From assembly GCA_017307315.1 (NCBI GenBank), contig JAFKFF010000341.1:1-7241 (forward strand): a stretch of 7,241 nucleotides of DNA, in the 5' to 3' direction. This DNA comes from Alphaproteobacteria bacterium. Lineage in GTDB: Bacteria > Pseudomonadota > Alphaproteobacteria > Micropepsales > Micropepsaceae. Each line of letters opens with the position of its first letter. Position 1 is the stretch's first letter. This document shows positions 1 through 6,749 of the stretch, in pieces. Below the pieces are notes generated by a model. The model worked only from the letters and a program-made list of their open reading frames with translations, was not told the DNA's origin and did not search any database. Both the position numbers and the translations under genes were made by a program.

Positions 1-892
1 CCGCCGCATCCTCGCTGCCGTTCAGGGCGAACCGCACGCCGATGCTTTCACGATCGCGCAGCGCGCGCGCCAGCGCTACCATGCGCTTGACATGGCCGTA
101 GCCGAATTTTCCACCGCCGTCGCAGCGGATCAGCGCGAGCCCGCCGGATGGTTGCAAGGGCTTCTGCCTCACATGGTCATTGATCGCGCGCAGGCCCGGC
201 TCGCGTTCCAGCAGCAGCAGCAGATCGGCGAGCGAGGCTTCGCCCGCGCGCGCACGCATCCGCGCATGCACCGCTTCGACAAAGGCCAGATCGTCCGGCG
301 TGTCGATGGTGAAGCGCCCACCATTCCGGGCCAGCGGCGCATAGGCCTTTGCCCGCGCGATGGGAACGAAGTCGGGATGGAGCTTGAAATAACCGGTGAC
401 GTGCTCGCGCGCCACCGGATCGTTGCCCGCGTCCAGGATCAGCTTGTCGAGGCCACGCCGGGTCAGGGGATCGACCCCTTCATGGGCGCACGGCGCGCCG
501 TCTTCCATCAACACATAATCGCCGCCCTGCTCGATCAGGCTGACGACCAGATGGTCGATGAAGTCCGCATCCAGGAACGGCGCATCGGAGGAAACCCGCA
601 CGATGATGTCGGCGTCGGTCTGTTCGGCGGCGCGCGCGAAACGCGCCAGCACATCGTCTTCGGGCCCCCGCACCACCGTGACGCCATGGGCCGCGCCGAA
701 TCCCACAATCGCTTCGTCGCGCGGGTTGGTAGTGGTGGCGATGGCGATATCCTGGATCACGCGCGATTTCCGCAGCCGGTGAATCACATGCCAGAGCAGG
801 GGCTGGCCCGCGACCGGACGCAACACTTTTCCGGGTAACCGCGTCGAACCCATCCGCGCCTGGATGATAGCCACGACGCGCGGTTTGCTCAT
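1..892 (-). CDS. SpsF-type cytidylyltransferase fused to a PseG-like domain (3' end outside window)
   Basis: This partial gene encodes 297 visible residues. Residues 1 to about 245 are an SpsF/NeuA-like nucleotidyltransferase, a family that activates sugar acids with CTP: the N-terminal nucleotide-binding motif IIQARMGSTRLPGK is at 9-22 and the acidic SSDAPFLD motif at 101-108 (family form usually GDCPLID). After a short linker, residues 254 onward start a second domain, LIRCDGGGKFGYGHVKR, matching the first strand and G-x-G-H-x-x-R motif of PseG, the UDP-sugar hydrolase of pseudaminate synthesis. His267 aligns with the His proposed as catalytic in Campylobacter PseG. The start at 892 is supported by GAGGG five bases upstream on the minus strand. 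The gene follows the NeuB-like gene by 109 bp on the same strand. The fusion would join the steps before and after NeuB condensation in one protein. The domain calls are firm; substrate is unknown and the second domain is seen only at its start. Confidence 0.88.
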   Translation of the reverse strand, partial: MSKPRVVAIIQARMGSTRLPGKVLRPVAGQPLLWHVIHRLRKSRVIQDIAIATTTNPRDEAIVGFGAAHGVTVVRGPEDDVLARFARAAEQTDADIIVRVSSDAPFLDADFIDHLVVSLIEQGGDYVLMEDGAPCAHEGVDPLTRRGLDKLILDAGNDPVAREHVTGYFKLHPDFVPIARAKAYAPLARNGGRFTIDTPDDLAFVEAVHARMRARAGEASLADLLLLLEREPGLRAINDHVRQKPLQPSGGLALIRCDGGGKFGYGHVKRMVALARALRDRESIGVRFALNGSEDAA

Positions 893-912
893 CGAGCGCC
901 CTCGCAGGTCCG

Positions 913-994
913 CCTCCCCTGCGCGCGCGCAAGCGCGCCAGCGGGGGAGGTGGCCGTAGCACGCTCTCGAGCGTGCGTAGGCCGGAGGGGGCGG
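913..994. repeat. Paired GC-rich palindromes, REP-like intergenic element
   Basis: The spacer between the two leftward genes holds two adjacent hairpins. In the first, 913-920 pairs with 943-950, 921-922 with 941-942 and 923-928 with 933-938, leaving a CA bulge at 939-940 and a GCAA tetraloop at 929-932. In the second, GCACGCTC (959-966) pairs exactly with GAGCGTGC (969-976), flanked by complementary GGCC at 952-955 and 980-983. The block ends in a purine-rich GGAGGGGGCGG at 984-994. The pattern CCTCCCC, hairpin, GGGGGAGGTGGCC, hairpin, GGAGGGGG resembles dispersed intergenic repeats I recall from alphaproteobacterial genomes; that family link is from memory. It may act as a transcript-stability or attenuation structure in the neuB-spsF transcript. 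There is no U-tract after the stems in the minus direction, so it is not a classical terminator. Confidence 0.6.
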
Positions 995-1001
995 AAAAAC
1001 A

Positions 1002-1883
1002 TCACGCCGCTTCGCCTTTATAGGCCAAGCGCACATGTTTCAACGGCCGCATCCCATCGCCAGGATCGGCGCGCCATTCGCGGTCGGAAGCCTCGGACGG
1101 CTGCGGCTCGTTGAAGCCGCTGCCATCGGCCACGAAGCTTTCACGGATGCGCGCAATGACCGGCGCGATTTCGTCCGGCAGCCAGCAATGGCCCGCCGCA
1201 TATTCGGCGCCCTTGCCGTCGAGATCGAGATGAAATTCCACCACGCGCGCGCCCCAGCGGTGCACGGCGCGTTCGATCACCGCCGGTCGGCGGGTGTGAT
1301 CGGACCAGCCGGTGGGAAGGCCGGTGATGCCGCGAATGGTTTCGATGGCGGAGAGATTGGCTTCCATTGCCGGCGTTGGATAAGCCGACACGCAATGCAA
1401 GAGAGTGACATCGCGCGCGCCGGCCTCGCGCAAGGTGCGGGCGGCGATCGCGATCTCGTCCATGGTGGCCATGCCGGTGGACAGCACCACGGGCTTTCCG
1501 CTCCGCGCGCAGGCCTTCAGCAAATCCGTCACCAACAGCTCGTAGGACGCTACTTTGTAGAAATCGACGAAGGGGGCGAGTTCGCTCACCGCTTCCAGAT
1601 AGAAGGGGGTGCAGGAAAACTGGATTTTCCGCATCGAACAATGTTCGGCAATGCGGGGAAGATGGGAAAGCGGCAATTCCCATTCCCGGCGGGCGCGATG
1701 CTTGGCGCTCCGGGCCAGGATCTCCGGCGCGAACATGCGGTCGATCTTGAAGAGCTGGAATTTGACCGCATCGCAGCCCGCATCCGCCGCCGCATCGACA
1801 AAGGCCTTGGCGCGGGAAATGTCGCGGCCGTGATTGCTGGATGCCTCGGCGATAAAGAGCGGCGCGGAATGGTCACTATCCAT
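1002..1883 (-). CDS. NeuB-family sialic/nonulosonic acid synthase, short form lacking SAF domain
   Basis: The 293-residue protein is a NeuB/PseI/SpsE-family TIM barrel, which condenses phosphoenolpyruvate with an amino sugar to give a nine-carbon (or similar) keto acid. Visible family motifs are FIAEASSNHG (10-19), VKFQ (40-43), FSCTPF (89-94), KVAS (110-113), LSTGMAT (134-140), HCVSAYPTP (163-171), GWSDHT (192-197) and VEFH (215-218). His196 and His218 match the metal ligands of meningococcal NeuB. Classical members are about 340-350 residues and end in an antifreeze/SAF domain that contributes an active-site arginine; this one stops after the barrel with a WRADPGDGMRPLKHVR tail. The usual EKH is EFH, and the usual DHKASLEP stretch is replaced by AGHCWLPDE (230-238). 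It is therefore a divergent subfamily with possibly a different acceptor. The start at 1883 gives the full N-terminal strand, although no good Shine-Dalgarno is visible. It probably heads a two-gene operon with the SpsF-PseG fusion. Confidence 0.9.
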   Translation of the reverse strand: MDSDHSAPLFIAEASSNHGRDISRAKAFVDAAADAGCDAVKFQLFKIDRMFAPEILARSAKHRARREWELPLSHLPRIAEHCSMRKIQFSCTPFYLEAVSELAPFVDFYKVASYELLVTDLLKACARSGKPVVLSTGMATMDEIAIAARTLREAGARDVTLLHCVSAYPTPAMEANLSAIETIRGITGLPTGWSDHTRRPAVIERAVHRWGARVVEFHLDLDGKGAEYAAGHCWLPDEIAPVIARIRESFVADGSGFNEPQPSEASDREWRADPGDGMRPLKHVRLAYKGEAA

Positions 1884-1939
1884 TTAACCATTTCTAAAGA
1901 GCGTATGGCTAAGAAGCGGTTAACAACTCGCGAGACCGC
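1884..1939. promoter_or_regulatory. Divergent promoter region with CtrA-like site
   Basis: This 56-bp region is clearly AT-richer than its surroundings and lies between the divergent NeuB-like gene and first methyltransferase. It carries TTAACCAT at 1884-1891, the half-site typical of the alphaproteobacterial cell-cycle regulator CtrA, and with N7 spacing TAAA at 1895-1898 gives a 7 of 8 match to TTAA-N7-TTAA. GCTAAGAA at 1908-1915 resembles the Caulobacter -10 consensus GCTANAWC, which would place rightward transcription start near 1920 with a roughly 20-base leader. An inverted copy, GGTTAAC, lies at 1918-1924, so the two TTAACC hexamers form an inverted repeat facing the two genes. CtrA control would fit a surface or flagellar sugar locus. 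The site is seen; the regulator is inferred. Confidence 0.45.
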
Positions 1940-2869
1940 ATGAGCCATCCCGCCGCCAAAGGTCATCTGTCCGACGGCATCCACCGCGGACCGCGCGTCG
2001 CGGCACGGTCCGGTCACGACATCATCGCCTGCGAAGCCTGCGGCTTTAAGCACGCACTGCCGCTGCCGCGCGCCGAAGACATGGAGCGCGCCTATCGCGA
2101 AGACTATTACGTCCGCGAGAAGCCGACCTTCCTGGCGCGCGCGGGCGAAGACCAGGCCTGGGCACGGCTGGCACAGACCGACCGGCTGGAGATTTTCGAA
2201 ACGCTGCTGCCGCCGGACCGGCGCCGGCTTCTGGATATCGGCTGCGGTCCCGGCTTTTTTCTCGAGACCGCGATGCGGCGCGGCTGGCTGGCGCACGGCA
2301 TCGAACCCTCGCGCCAGGCAGCGGCGCATGCGCGCGGTTTGGGCGCCGAAATCACCGAAGGCTTTTTCAATGCCGGCAGCGCGCCAACCCTGGGCACCTT
2401 CGATGTGATCCACCTCAACAATGTGCTGGAGCATATTCCGGACCCGACGCATCTCATCGCGCTGGCGTACGGCTTGCTGGAATCCGGCGGCGTCATTTGC
2501 GTCAATGTTCCCAACGATTTCTCGCCGCTGCAGATCGCGGGCATGACCGCCACAGGCGCGAATGACTGGTGGGTTGCGCCGCCGCATCATCTCAATTATT
2601 TCGATTTCGACTCGCTCGGCGCCCTGCTGGACCGGCAAGGATTTGTACCCACCGCCCGCACCACCAGCTTTCCGATGGAAACCTTCCTGATGATGGGCGA
2701 GAATTATATCGGCGACGATGTGCTGGGCCGCGCCTGCCACAACCGGCGGAAGAAGTTCGATCTCGCTTTCGAGGCGGCGGGACTTGGCGAGACGCGCCGC
2801 GCCTTTTATCGCGCCCTGGCCGCGGCGGGGCTGGGCCGCGAAGCGGTCGTCATCGCCGTCAAGCCATGA
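1940..2869 (+). CDS. Class I SAM-dependent methyltransferase
   Basis: The 309-residue protein is a Rossmann-fold SAM-dependent methyltransferase of the Methyltransf_23 type common in surface-polysaccharide loci. Motif I is LLDIGCGPG (97-105); the acidic residue expected to bind the SAM ribose is in GIEPS (Glu122); motif IV/post-motif appears as VIHLNNVLEHIPDP (156-169); and HHLNYFDFDSL precedes the C-terminal LLDRQGF helix seen in this group. A lone CEAC pair at 31-34 looks like half of the zinc-ribbon that precedes such enzymes. The likely target is a hydroxyl or carbon of a sugar, but it cannot be told from the sequence. The start at 1940 is the first possible one, because an in-frame TAA lies at 1910-1912; its Shine-Dalgarno is weak. 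It is the first gene of the rightward operon, and its stop overlaps the sulfotransferase start by ATGA. Confidence 0.88.
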   Translation: MSHPAAKGHLSDGIHRGPRVAARSGHDIIACEACGFKHALPLPRAEDMERAYREDYYVREKPTFLARAGEDQAWARLAQTDRLEIFETLLPPDRRRLLDIGCGPGFFLETAMRRGWLAHGIEPSRQAAAHARGLGAEITEGFFNAGSAPTLGTFDVIHLNNVLEHIPDPTHLIALAYGLLESGGVICVNVPNDFSPLQIAGMTATGANDWWVAPPHHLNYFDFDSLGALLDRQGFVPTARTTSFPMETFLMMGENYIGDDVLGRACHNRRKKFDLAFEAAGLGETRRAFYRALAAAGLGREAVVIAVKP

Positions 2870-3696
2870 GCGCGCGGCCTTTCTTCATCGTCTCGTCCGG
2901 CCGCTCCGGCACCGCGATGCTGCACAAGGCCTTGTCGGCGGTTCCGGGCGTGGAGATGCATCACGAATATATGGTGCAGATCACCCAGCCTTTGGCGGTG
3001 CGCCGCTATCTCGGCCTGATCGACGCGAAGGAAGCCGCGCGCCTGATCGGTGAAACCTATGGCGGCGCAATCCGCTATAGCGACGCGACGCATTGGGGCG
3101 ATTCGTCGAACAAATTGTCGTGGCTGATCCCCGATCTCGCCGCCGCGTTTCCGCAGGCGCGCTTCGTCCATCTGGTGCGCGACGGTCGCAAAGTCGCCAG
3201 CTCCTATTTCCATAAGCTGGCGGACGAGTGTTACGACGACCGTTCGACCGCGATCCTTCAGGCGCACGTCGACGATTCCACCGTCCATCCCGCTCCCCCG
3301 CCGGAAAAGAAATATTGGTGGCCCCTGCCCCGCTGGGACAGCGCCGATGCCGCCACCTTTCGCGGCTTTTCCCAGTTCGAGCGCATTTGCTGGCATTGGG
3401 CCGAGATCAACCGGATCATTCTGGCGGAATTGGCGAAACTTCCGGCAGACCGAACACTGTTCGTGCGCCTGGAAGACCTGCGCGCCGCGCCATCCCAAGT
3501 CCGGGGCCTATACGAATTTCTGAACCTGCCCTATCGCGACGAGGCCTATGGAATCTTCGCCCGGCCGCACAATGTGAACCGGCCGGAGGACCGCTTGCTG
3601 GATGAGGTTCAGCGCGCGCAATTCGACGCGATCGCGGGCGATATGCCGGAGCGTCTGGGCTATGCCGGCAGGCCGGAATACCGGGTCAATTATTAG
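2866..3696 (+). CDS. Sulfotransferase family protein (PAPS-dependent)
   Basis: The 276-residue cytosolic-type protein resembles sulfotransferases, which move sulfate from PAPS onto hydroxyl or amino groups. The 5'-phosphosulfate-binding loop is FFIVSSGRSGTAMLHKAL near the N terminus (6-23; Gly12-Arg13-Ser14-Gly15-Thr16), and the 3'-phosphate-binding motif is HLVRDGRKVASSYF around residues 102-115 (Arg105, Asp106, Gly107, Arg108, followed by the conserved Ser pair). A later RLEDL and a C-terminal RPEDRLLDEVQ stretch also fit the family. No signal peptide or membrane segment is visible. The frame is open far upstream, but ATG at 2866 is chosen because the phosphosulfate loop must lie near the N terminus and this ATG overlaps the preceding TGA (ATGA), indicating translational coupling. 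In context it may sulfate the glycan made here. Substrate is unknown. Confidence 0.88.
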   Translation: MSARPFFIVSSGRSGTAMLHKALSAVPGVEMHHEYMVQITQPLAVRRYLGLIDAKEAARLIGETYGGAIRYSDATHWGDSSNKLSWLIPDLAAAFPQARFVHLVRDGRKVASSYFHKLADECYDDRSTAILQAHVDDSTVHPAPPPEKKYWWPLPRWDSADAATFRGFSQFERICWHWAEINRIILAELAKLPADRTLFVRLEDLRAAPSQVRGLYEFLNLPYRDEAYGIFARPHNVNRPEDRLLDEVQRAQFDAIAGDMPERLGYAGRPEYRVNY

Positions 3697-3750
3697 AATC
3701 TTAACGCTGCCGGCCGATCATGGTTACCGGAATATTCACCGGACCCTTCC
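3697..3750 (+). other. Short intergenic spacer with GANTC site and small palindrome
   Basis: This is the only gap of more than two bases in the rightward gene train. It contains a GAATC (3696-3700, a GANTC methylation target in alphaproteobacteria) directly followed by TTAACG, an 8-bp perfect palindrome GAATATTC (3730-3737), and a direct repeat of ACCGGA at 3726-3731 and 3738-3743 flanking it. It could hold an internal promoter for the second methyltransferase and transketolase genes, but no convincing -35/-10 pair or terminator is visible. Confidence 0.25.
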
Positions 3751-4935
3751 ATGCACGCCGAACTGCCGTCCTGCGATTTCTGCGGCAAGGATTCTCTTTC
3801 ATTCGCCTACCAGCCGGAAGGCTCCAGCCGAGGCCTGAAAGTCTATCTCTGCCGTCATTGCGGCCTGGTGCAGAGCGCGCCGCGCATCGACCGCACCGAG
3901 AAGCGTCACGCCGCCGCCGTTTCGGGCGGCGCCGACTGGGGCAATGTGCGGTACGGCAAAGGCTTTCGCACCCAGGCGGCGATGGAGGCGCTGGCGCGTC
4001 ACGCCGATCTTCAACAAGCAGCCACGCTTCTGGATGTCGGCTCCAATCGCGGCCGCTTCGCCGCCGCATTCCTGGACGCCGCGCCGAAGGCGCATATCAC
4101 CGCCGTCGAACCCGACGAACGCTATGCCGGATCTTGCCAGGATCTGCCGCGCACCCAACTGATCTGGTCGCGCATCGAGGATGCGAAACTGGCCGATGCC
4201 AGCTTCGACATCGTTCATTCCTGCCACACCATCGAGCATCTGGCCCATCCCTTCGCCAGCCTGAAGGATCATGCCCGCGTTTTGAAACCGGGCGGCCTGC
4301 TGGTGCTGGATGCGCCCAATCTGGTGCTGATCGGCGGCGACGACATTCTGGAAGAATGGTTCATCGACAAGCATCTCTATCATTTCTCGGAGGTCACGCT
4401 CGGGCGCATGATCGAAGCGGCGGGTTTCACCATCGTCCAGCGCCCGGACCCCAACGACCGCATCAATCTCCTGTTCGTGGCGCGGAAAAGTGGAATGCCG
4501 CAGACGGAGATCGCCGCCGACCCCGCCGAAACGGTCCGCGCGCTGAACCTCATCACATCTTACACCGCGACACGCGCGGCGAACCGCGCCGCGCTGGCGA
4601 ACGCGGCTCGCGAGCTGGAAAGTCTCAAGGGTCAGCGCGTCGCGCTGTGGGGCGCGGGCCGGCTGTTCGACTCGCTGGTGCGGGTGGGCGGCTTCGATCC
4701 CGCCATGCTCACCCATCTGATCGACGCGCACCTGATCCAGCACATGGATTCGCGCCACGGCGTGCGCCTCAGTCCACCGCATGCCCTGACGGGATCGATG
4801 GCGGATGTGGTGGTGGTGATGTCGCGCGGCTTTGCCGACGAAATCATGGCGGAGGTAATGCGCCTGGCGCCCCAGGCGCGCGTCATTCTCTATGCCGATC
4901 TTCTGGCGCGCGCGCGCCTTGCCAAGGCCGCCTGA
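3751..4935 (+). CDS. Three-domain SAM methyltransferase (zinc-binding N-terminus, C-methyltransferase-like)
   Basis: The 394-residue protein has the layout of sugar C-methyltransferases such as TylCIII/NovU. It has an N-terminal four-cysteine zinc site (CDFC at 8-11, CRHC at 34-37), a SAM-binding Rossmann domain (LLDVGSNRG at 93-101; acidic AVEPD with Glu120; HSCHTIEHLAHPF; LKPGGLLVLDAPN), and a C-terminal Rossmann-like domain starting ALWGAGRLFDSLV (298-310). Length fits the family (about 400). The catalytic YHEH-type motif of characterised C-methyltransferases is not present; the equivalent stretch reads DKHLYHFS (206-213), so the chemistry may differ (O- or C-methylation). The ATG at 3751 places the first zinc cysteines at residue 8, as in relatives; its Shine-Dalgarno is weak. 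It ends two bases before the transketolase start, so the two are probably co-translated. Substrate unknown, presumably a nucleotide-linked sugar. Confidence 0.85.
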   Translation: MHAELPSCDFCGKDSLSFAYQPEGSSRGLKVYLCRHCGLVQSAPRIDRTEKRHAAAVSGGADWGNVRYGKGFRTQAAMEALARHADLQQAATLLDVGSNRGRFAAAFLDAAPKAHITAVEPDERYAGSCQDLPRTQLIWSRIEDAKLADASFDIVHSCHTIEHLAHPFASLKDHARVLKPGGLLVLDAPNLVLIGGDDILEEWFIDKHLYHFSEVTLGRMIEAAGFTIVQRPDPNDRINLLFVARKSGMPQTEIAADPAETVRALNLITSYTATRAANRAALANAARELESLKGQRVALWGAGRLFDSLVRVGGFDPAMLTHLIDAHLIQHMDSRHGVRLSPPHALTGSMADVVVVMSRGFADEIMAEVMRLAPQARVILYADLLARARLAKAA

Positions 4936-4937
4936 CC

Positions 4938-5837
4938 ATGAACCAGCAATTCAAGCCCGCCATCGCCGACGGCGCGACTTCCTCCACCGCGCTGATCGAG
5001 AAGCTTTCCGAGGCGGCGCGCTTCATCCGTTGTCATTCCGTGGCATCCATCTTTCACGCCGGTTCGGGCCATCCGGGCGGCGCGCTATCGTCGGCCGATC
5101 TCTTCGCCTGCCTCTATGGCGCGGAAATGAATGTCTGGCCGAGCGCGGTGAACGAACCCACCCGCGACCGCTTTGTGCTGTCCAAAGGCCATGCCGCGCC
5201 TGCGCTGTATGCAACCGGTGCGCATTTCGGTTTCTGTGACACCAAGGCGGCGCTTGGCCTTCGCAAGCTGAACAGCCCGTTCCAGGGTCATCCCCATGTG
5301 CTCGACCTGCCCTGGGTGGAAACCTCCACCGGCTCGCTGGGCCAGGGCATTTCGGTTGCCATCGGCATGGCGATCGGCCTGCGCCTGCAAAGAATCCCCG
5401 CCCGCGTCTACACCATGCTGGGCGACGGCGAATTGCAGGAAGGCGAAGTGTGGGAAGCGGCGATGTCGGCGGCTCACCACAAGCTCGACAATCTCTGCGC
5501 CGTGATCGACTACAACAAGCTGCAGAGCGACAATCACAATGACGCGATCATGCGGCTGGAACCCCTGGCCGACAAATGGCGCGCCTTTGGCTGGTCGGTG
5601 GCCGAGATCGACGGCCACGACATTCCCGCCATCCTAGAGGCGTTGCGCCAAGCCGGCGCCACGCACGGGCGGCCATCGGTGATCATCGCCCACACCGTCA
5701 AGGGCAAGGGCGTGCCTTACATGGAAAATATCCCCGCTTGGCACGGCAGCGTAAAGCTGACCCCCGCCCAGGCCGAAGACGCCTTGACCGCGCTGGGCGC
5801 CGACCGCACCACCATCGAAAGTCTTCTGAATGTCTAG
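4938..5837 (+). CDS. Transketolase, N-terminal (TPP-binding) subunit
   Basis: The 299-residue protein is the TPP-binding half of a split transketolase, which moves a two-carbon ketol unit between sugar phosphates using thiamine diphosphate and a divalent metal. Visible features are GSGHPGG (42-48), DRFVLSKGHAAPALYA (the second conserved His), STGSLGQGIS, and the TPP/metal motif that begins GDGELQEG (162-169) and ends in IDYNKLQ with Asn193, 29 residues after the second Gly. The KGKGVPYME and WHG segments close the domain. About 300 residues is normal for stand-alone N-terminal subunits. The ATG at 4938 has AAGG about ten bases upstream and follows the previous stop by two bases; the frame is open much further upstream, but that is a shadow of the methyltransferase gene. 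It needs the C-terminal half encoded next. Split transketolases embedded in glycan or secondary-metabolite loci usually make special sugars rather than serve central metabolism. Confidence 0.92.
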   Translation: MNQQFKPAIADGATSSTALIEKLSEAARFIRCHSVASIFHAGSGHPGGALSSADLFACLYGAEMNVWPSAVNEPTRDRFVLSKGHAAPALYATGAHFGFCDTKAALGLRKLNSPFQGHPHVLDLPWVETSTGSLGQGISVAIGMAIGLRLQRIPARVYTMLGDGELQEGEVWEAAMSAAHHKLDNLCAVIDYNKLQSDNHNDAIMRLEPLADKWRAFGWSVAEIDGHDIPAILEALRQAGATHGRPSVIIAHTVKGKGVPYMENIPAWHGSVKLTPAQAEDALTALGADRTTIESLLNV

Positions 5838-6749
5838 TCCCGCCCTCATCGCCAACAGCGATTCCTTGCGCGAAGCCTTCGGCAAAACCCTCTCCGCGCT
5901 GGGCGACGAATTTCCCAGGCTGGTGGTGCTGGACGCCGACATTGCCGGCGGCACCGGGGTGCATCATTTCCGCAAGAGCCATCCCGACCGGCTGATCCAG
6001 TTCGGGATCGCCGAACAGAATATGATGGCGGCTGCGGGCGGCATGGCGGCGGTGGGGCTGGTGCCGGTTGTCACCACTTTCGCCGTCTTCTGCCTGCGCG
6101 CGATCGAGCAGGCGCGGCTGTCGCTCTGCTATGCGCGACGCAACGCCAAGATCGTGGCCAGCCATCCCGGCCTGGATGTCGGGCCGGACGGCGGCTCGGC
6201 CCAGGCGCTGGAAGATTTGGCGGCGTTCCGCGCCATTCCCGGCATGACCGCCGCGCCATTCTGGAGTTCGACGGTCCGGTCTATATGCGCACCGGCCGCA
6301 GCCCCTGCGCCCGGCTGTTCGGCGATGACCACGCATTCGAGATCGGCAAGGGCCGGATTTTGCGCGACGGCCGCGATCTCACCATCGTCGCCTGCGGCAC
6401 GGAAGTGGCGCGCGCCCTCGATGCCGCGAGCAGTCTGGCCGACGAAGGCATTGCGGCCCGCGTGGTCAACATGCCCACCATCAAGCCCATTGATGCGGAC
6501 CTGCTGGCGCGCTGCGCAGCCGAGACCGGCGCCATCGTCACGGCGGAAGACCACAACATCCACGGCGGGTTGGGCGGCGCGGTGGCCGAAGCGCTGGCGG
6601 CAACGACGCCCTGCCCGGTCGAATTCGTCGCCGTGCGCGACACCTTCGGTGCATCTGGCGAGCCGGAAGAATTGGCGCATCATTTCGGCATTTCCGCGCC
6701 CTTCATCGCCGAAGCGGCGCGGCGCGTGCTGGCCCGGAAGGCAAAATGA
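5830..6749 (+). pseudogene. Transketolase, C-terminal subunit, broken by an out-of-frame deletion
   Basis: This is the partner half of the preceding gene, starting at an ATG that overlaps its stop by 8 bp. The first segment (5830-6249, 140 codons) is a good pyrimidine-binding domain: VVLDADIAGGTG, FGIAEQNMM with the TPP-activating Glu62, HPGLDVGPDGGSAQALEDLAAFRAIPGMT. Relatives continue with a strand-loop-helix of about 14 residues (of the VLxPADxxEAxxAV type) and then AILEFDGPVYMRTGR. Here the second part appears directly at 6255 in another frame and runs intact to the TGA at 6747 (164 residues, including VACGTEVARAL, VVNMPTIKPID, VTAEDHNIHGGLGGAVAEAL). The two parts sum to about 304 residues against roughly 310-320 expected, which fits loss of about 40-43 bp (1 mod 3). 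Read without correction, frame 1 gives nonsense after residue 140 and loses the whole C-terminal domain. It is either a true pseudogene or an assembly error; the intact downstream codons favour a recent or artefactual break. Confidence 0.85.
6228..6261 (+). repeat. 11-bp direct repeat at the transketolase break
   Basis: CCGCGCCATTC occurs at 6228-6238 and again at 6251-6261, starting 23 bp apart, exactly bracketing the point where the transketolase reading frame is lost. The first copy encodes FRAI (in FRAIPGMT), the second the AIL of AILEFDGP in a different frame. Both copies are explained by conserved protein sequence, so the repeat may be coincidental, but it could have promoted slippage or misassembly. 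Confidence 0.6.

Noticed and set aside
913..950. Rho-independent terminator after the NeuB-like gene
   Set aside because: Stable stem but no T-tract follows it on the minus strand, and the downstream gene is in the same direction with its own good ribosome binding site.
1035..1943. Long open frame (302 codons) antisense to the NeuB-like gene
   Set aside because: No recognisable motifs; high GC makes opposite-strand frames open by chance, and the minus-strand NeuB motifs are unambiguous.
1586..2740. 384-codon minus-strand frame running across the divergent promoter
   Set aside because: Composition typical of a shadow frame; it covers the intergenic promoter and lies opposite a clear SAM methyltransferase.
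2569..2865. Upstream extension of the sulfotransferase frame
   Set aside because: It overlaps the methyltransferase gene out of frame and would put the N-terminal PAPS loop about 105 residues in; the ATGA junction at 2866 is the natural start.
3720..4937. Upstream extension of the transketolase N-terminal frame from an ATG at 3720
   Set aside because: The extension is an Arg/Pro/Ser-rich out-of-frame reading of the second methyltransferase; transketolase homology begins after the ATG at 4938.
6228..6285. Programmed ribosomal frameshift joining the two transketolase frames
   Set aside because: No slippery heptamer is visible at the junction, and conserved protein sequence is missing rather than merely shifted, which a frameshift cannot explain.
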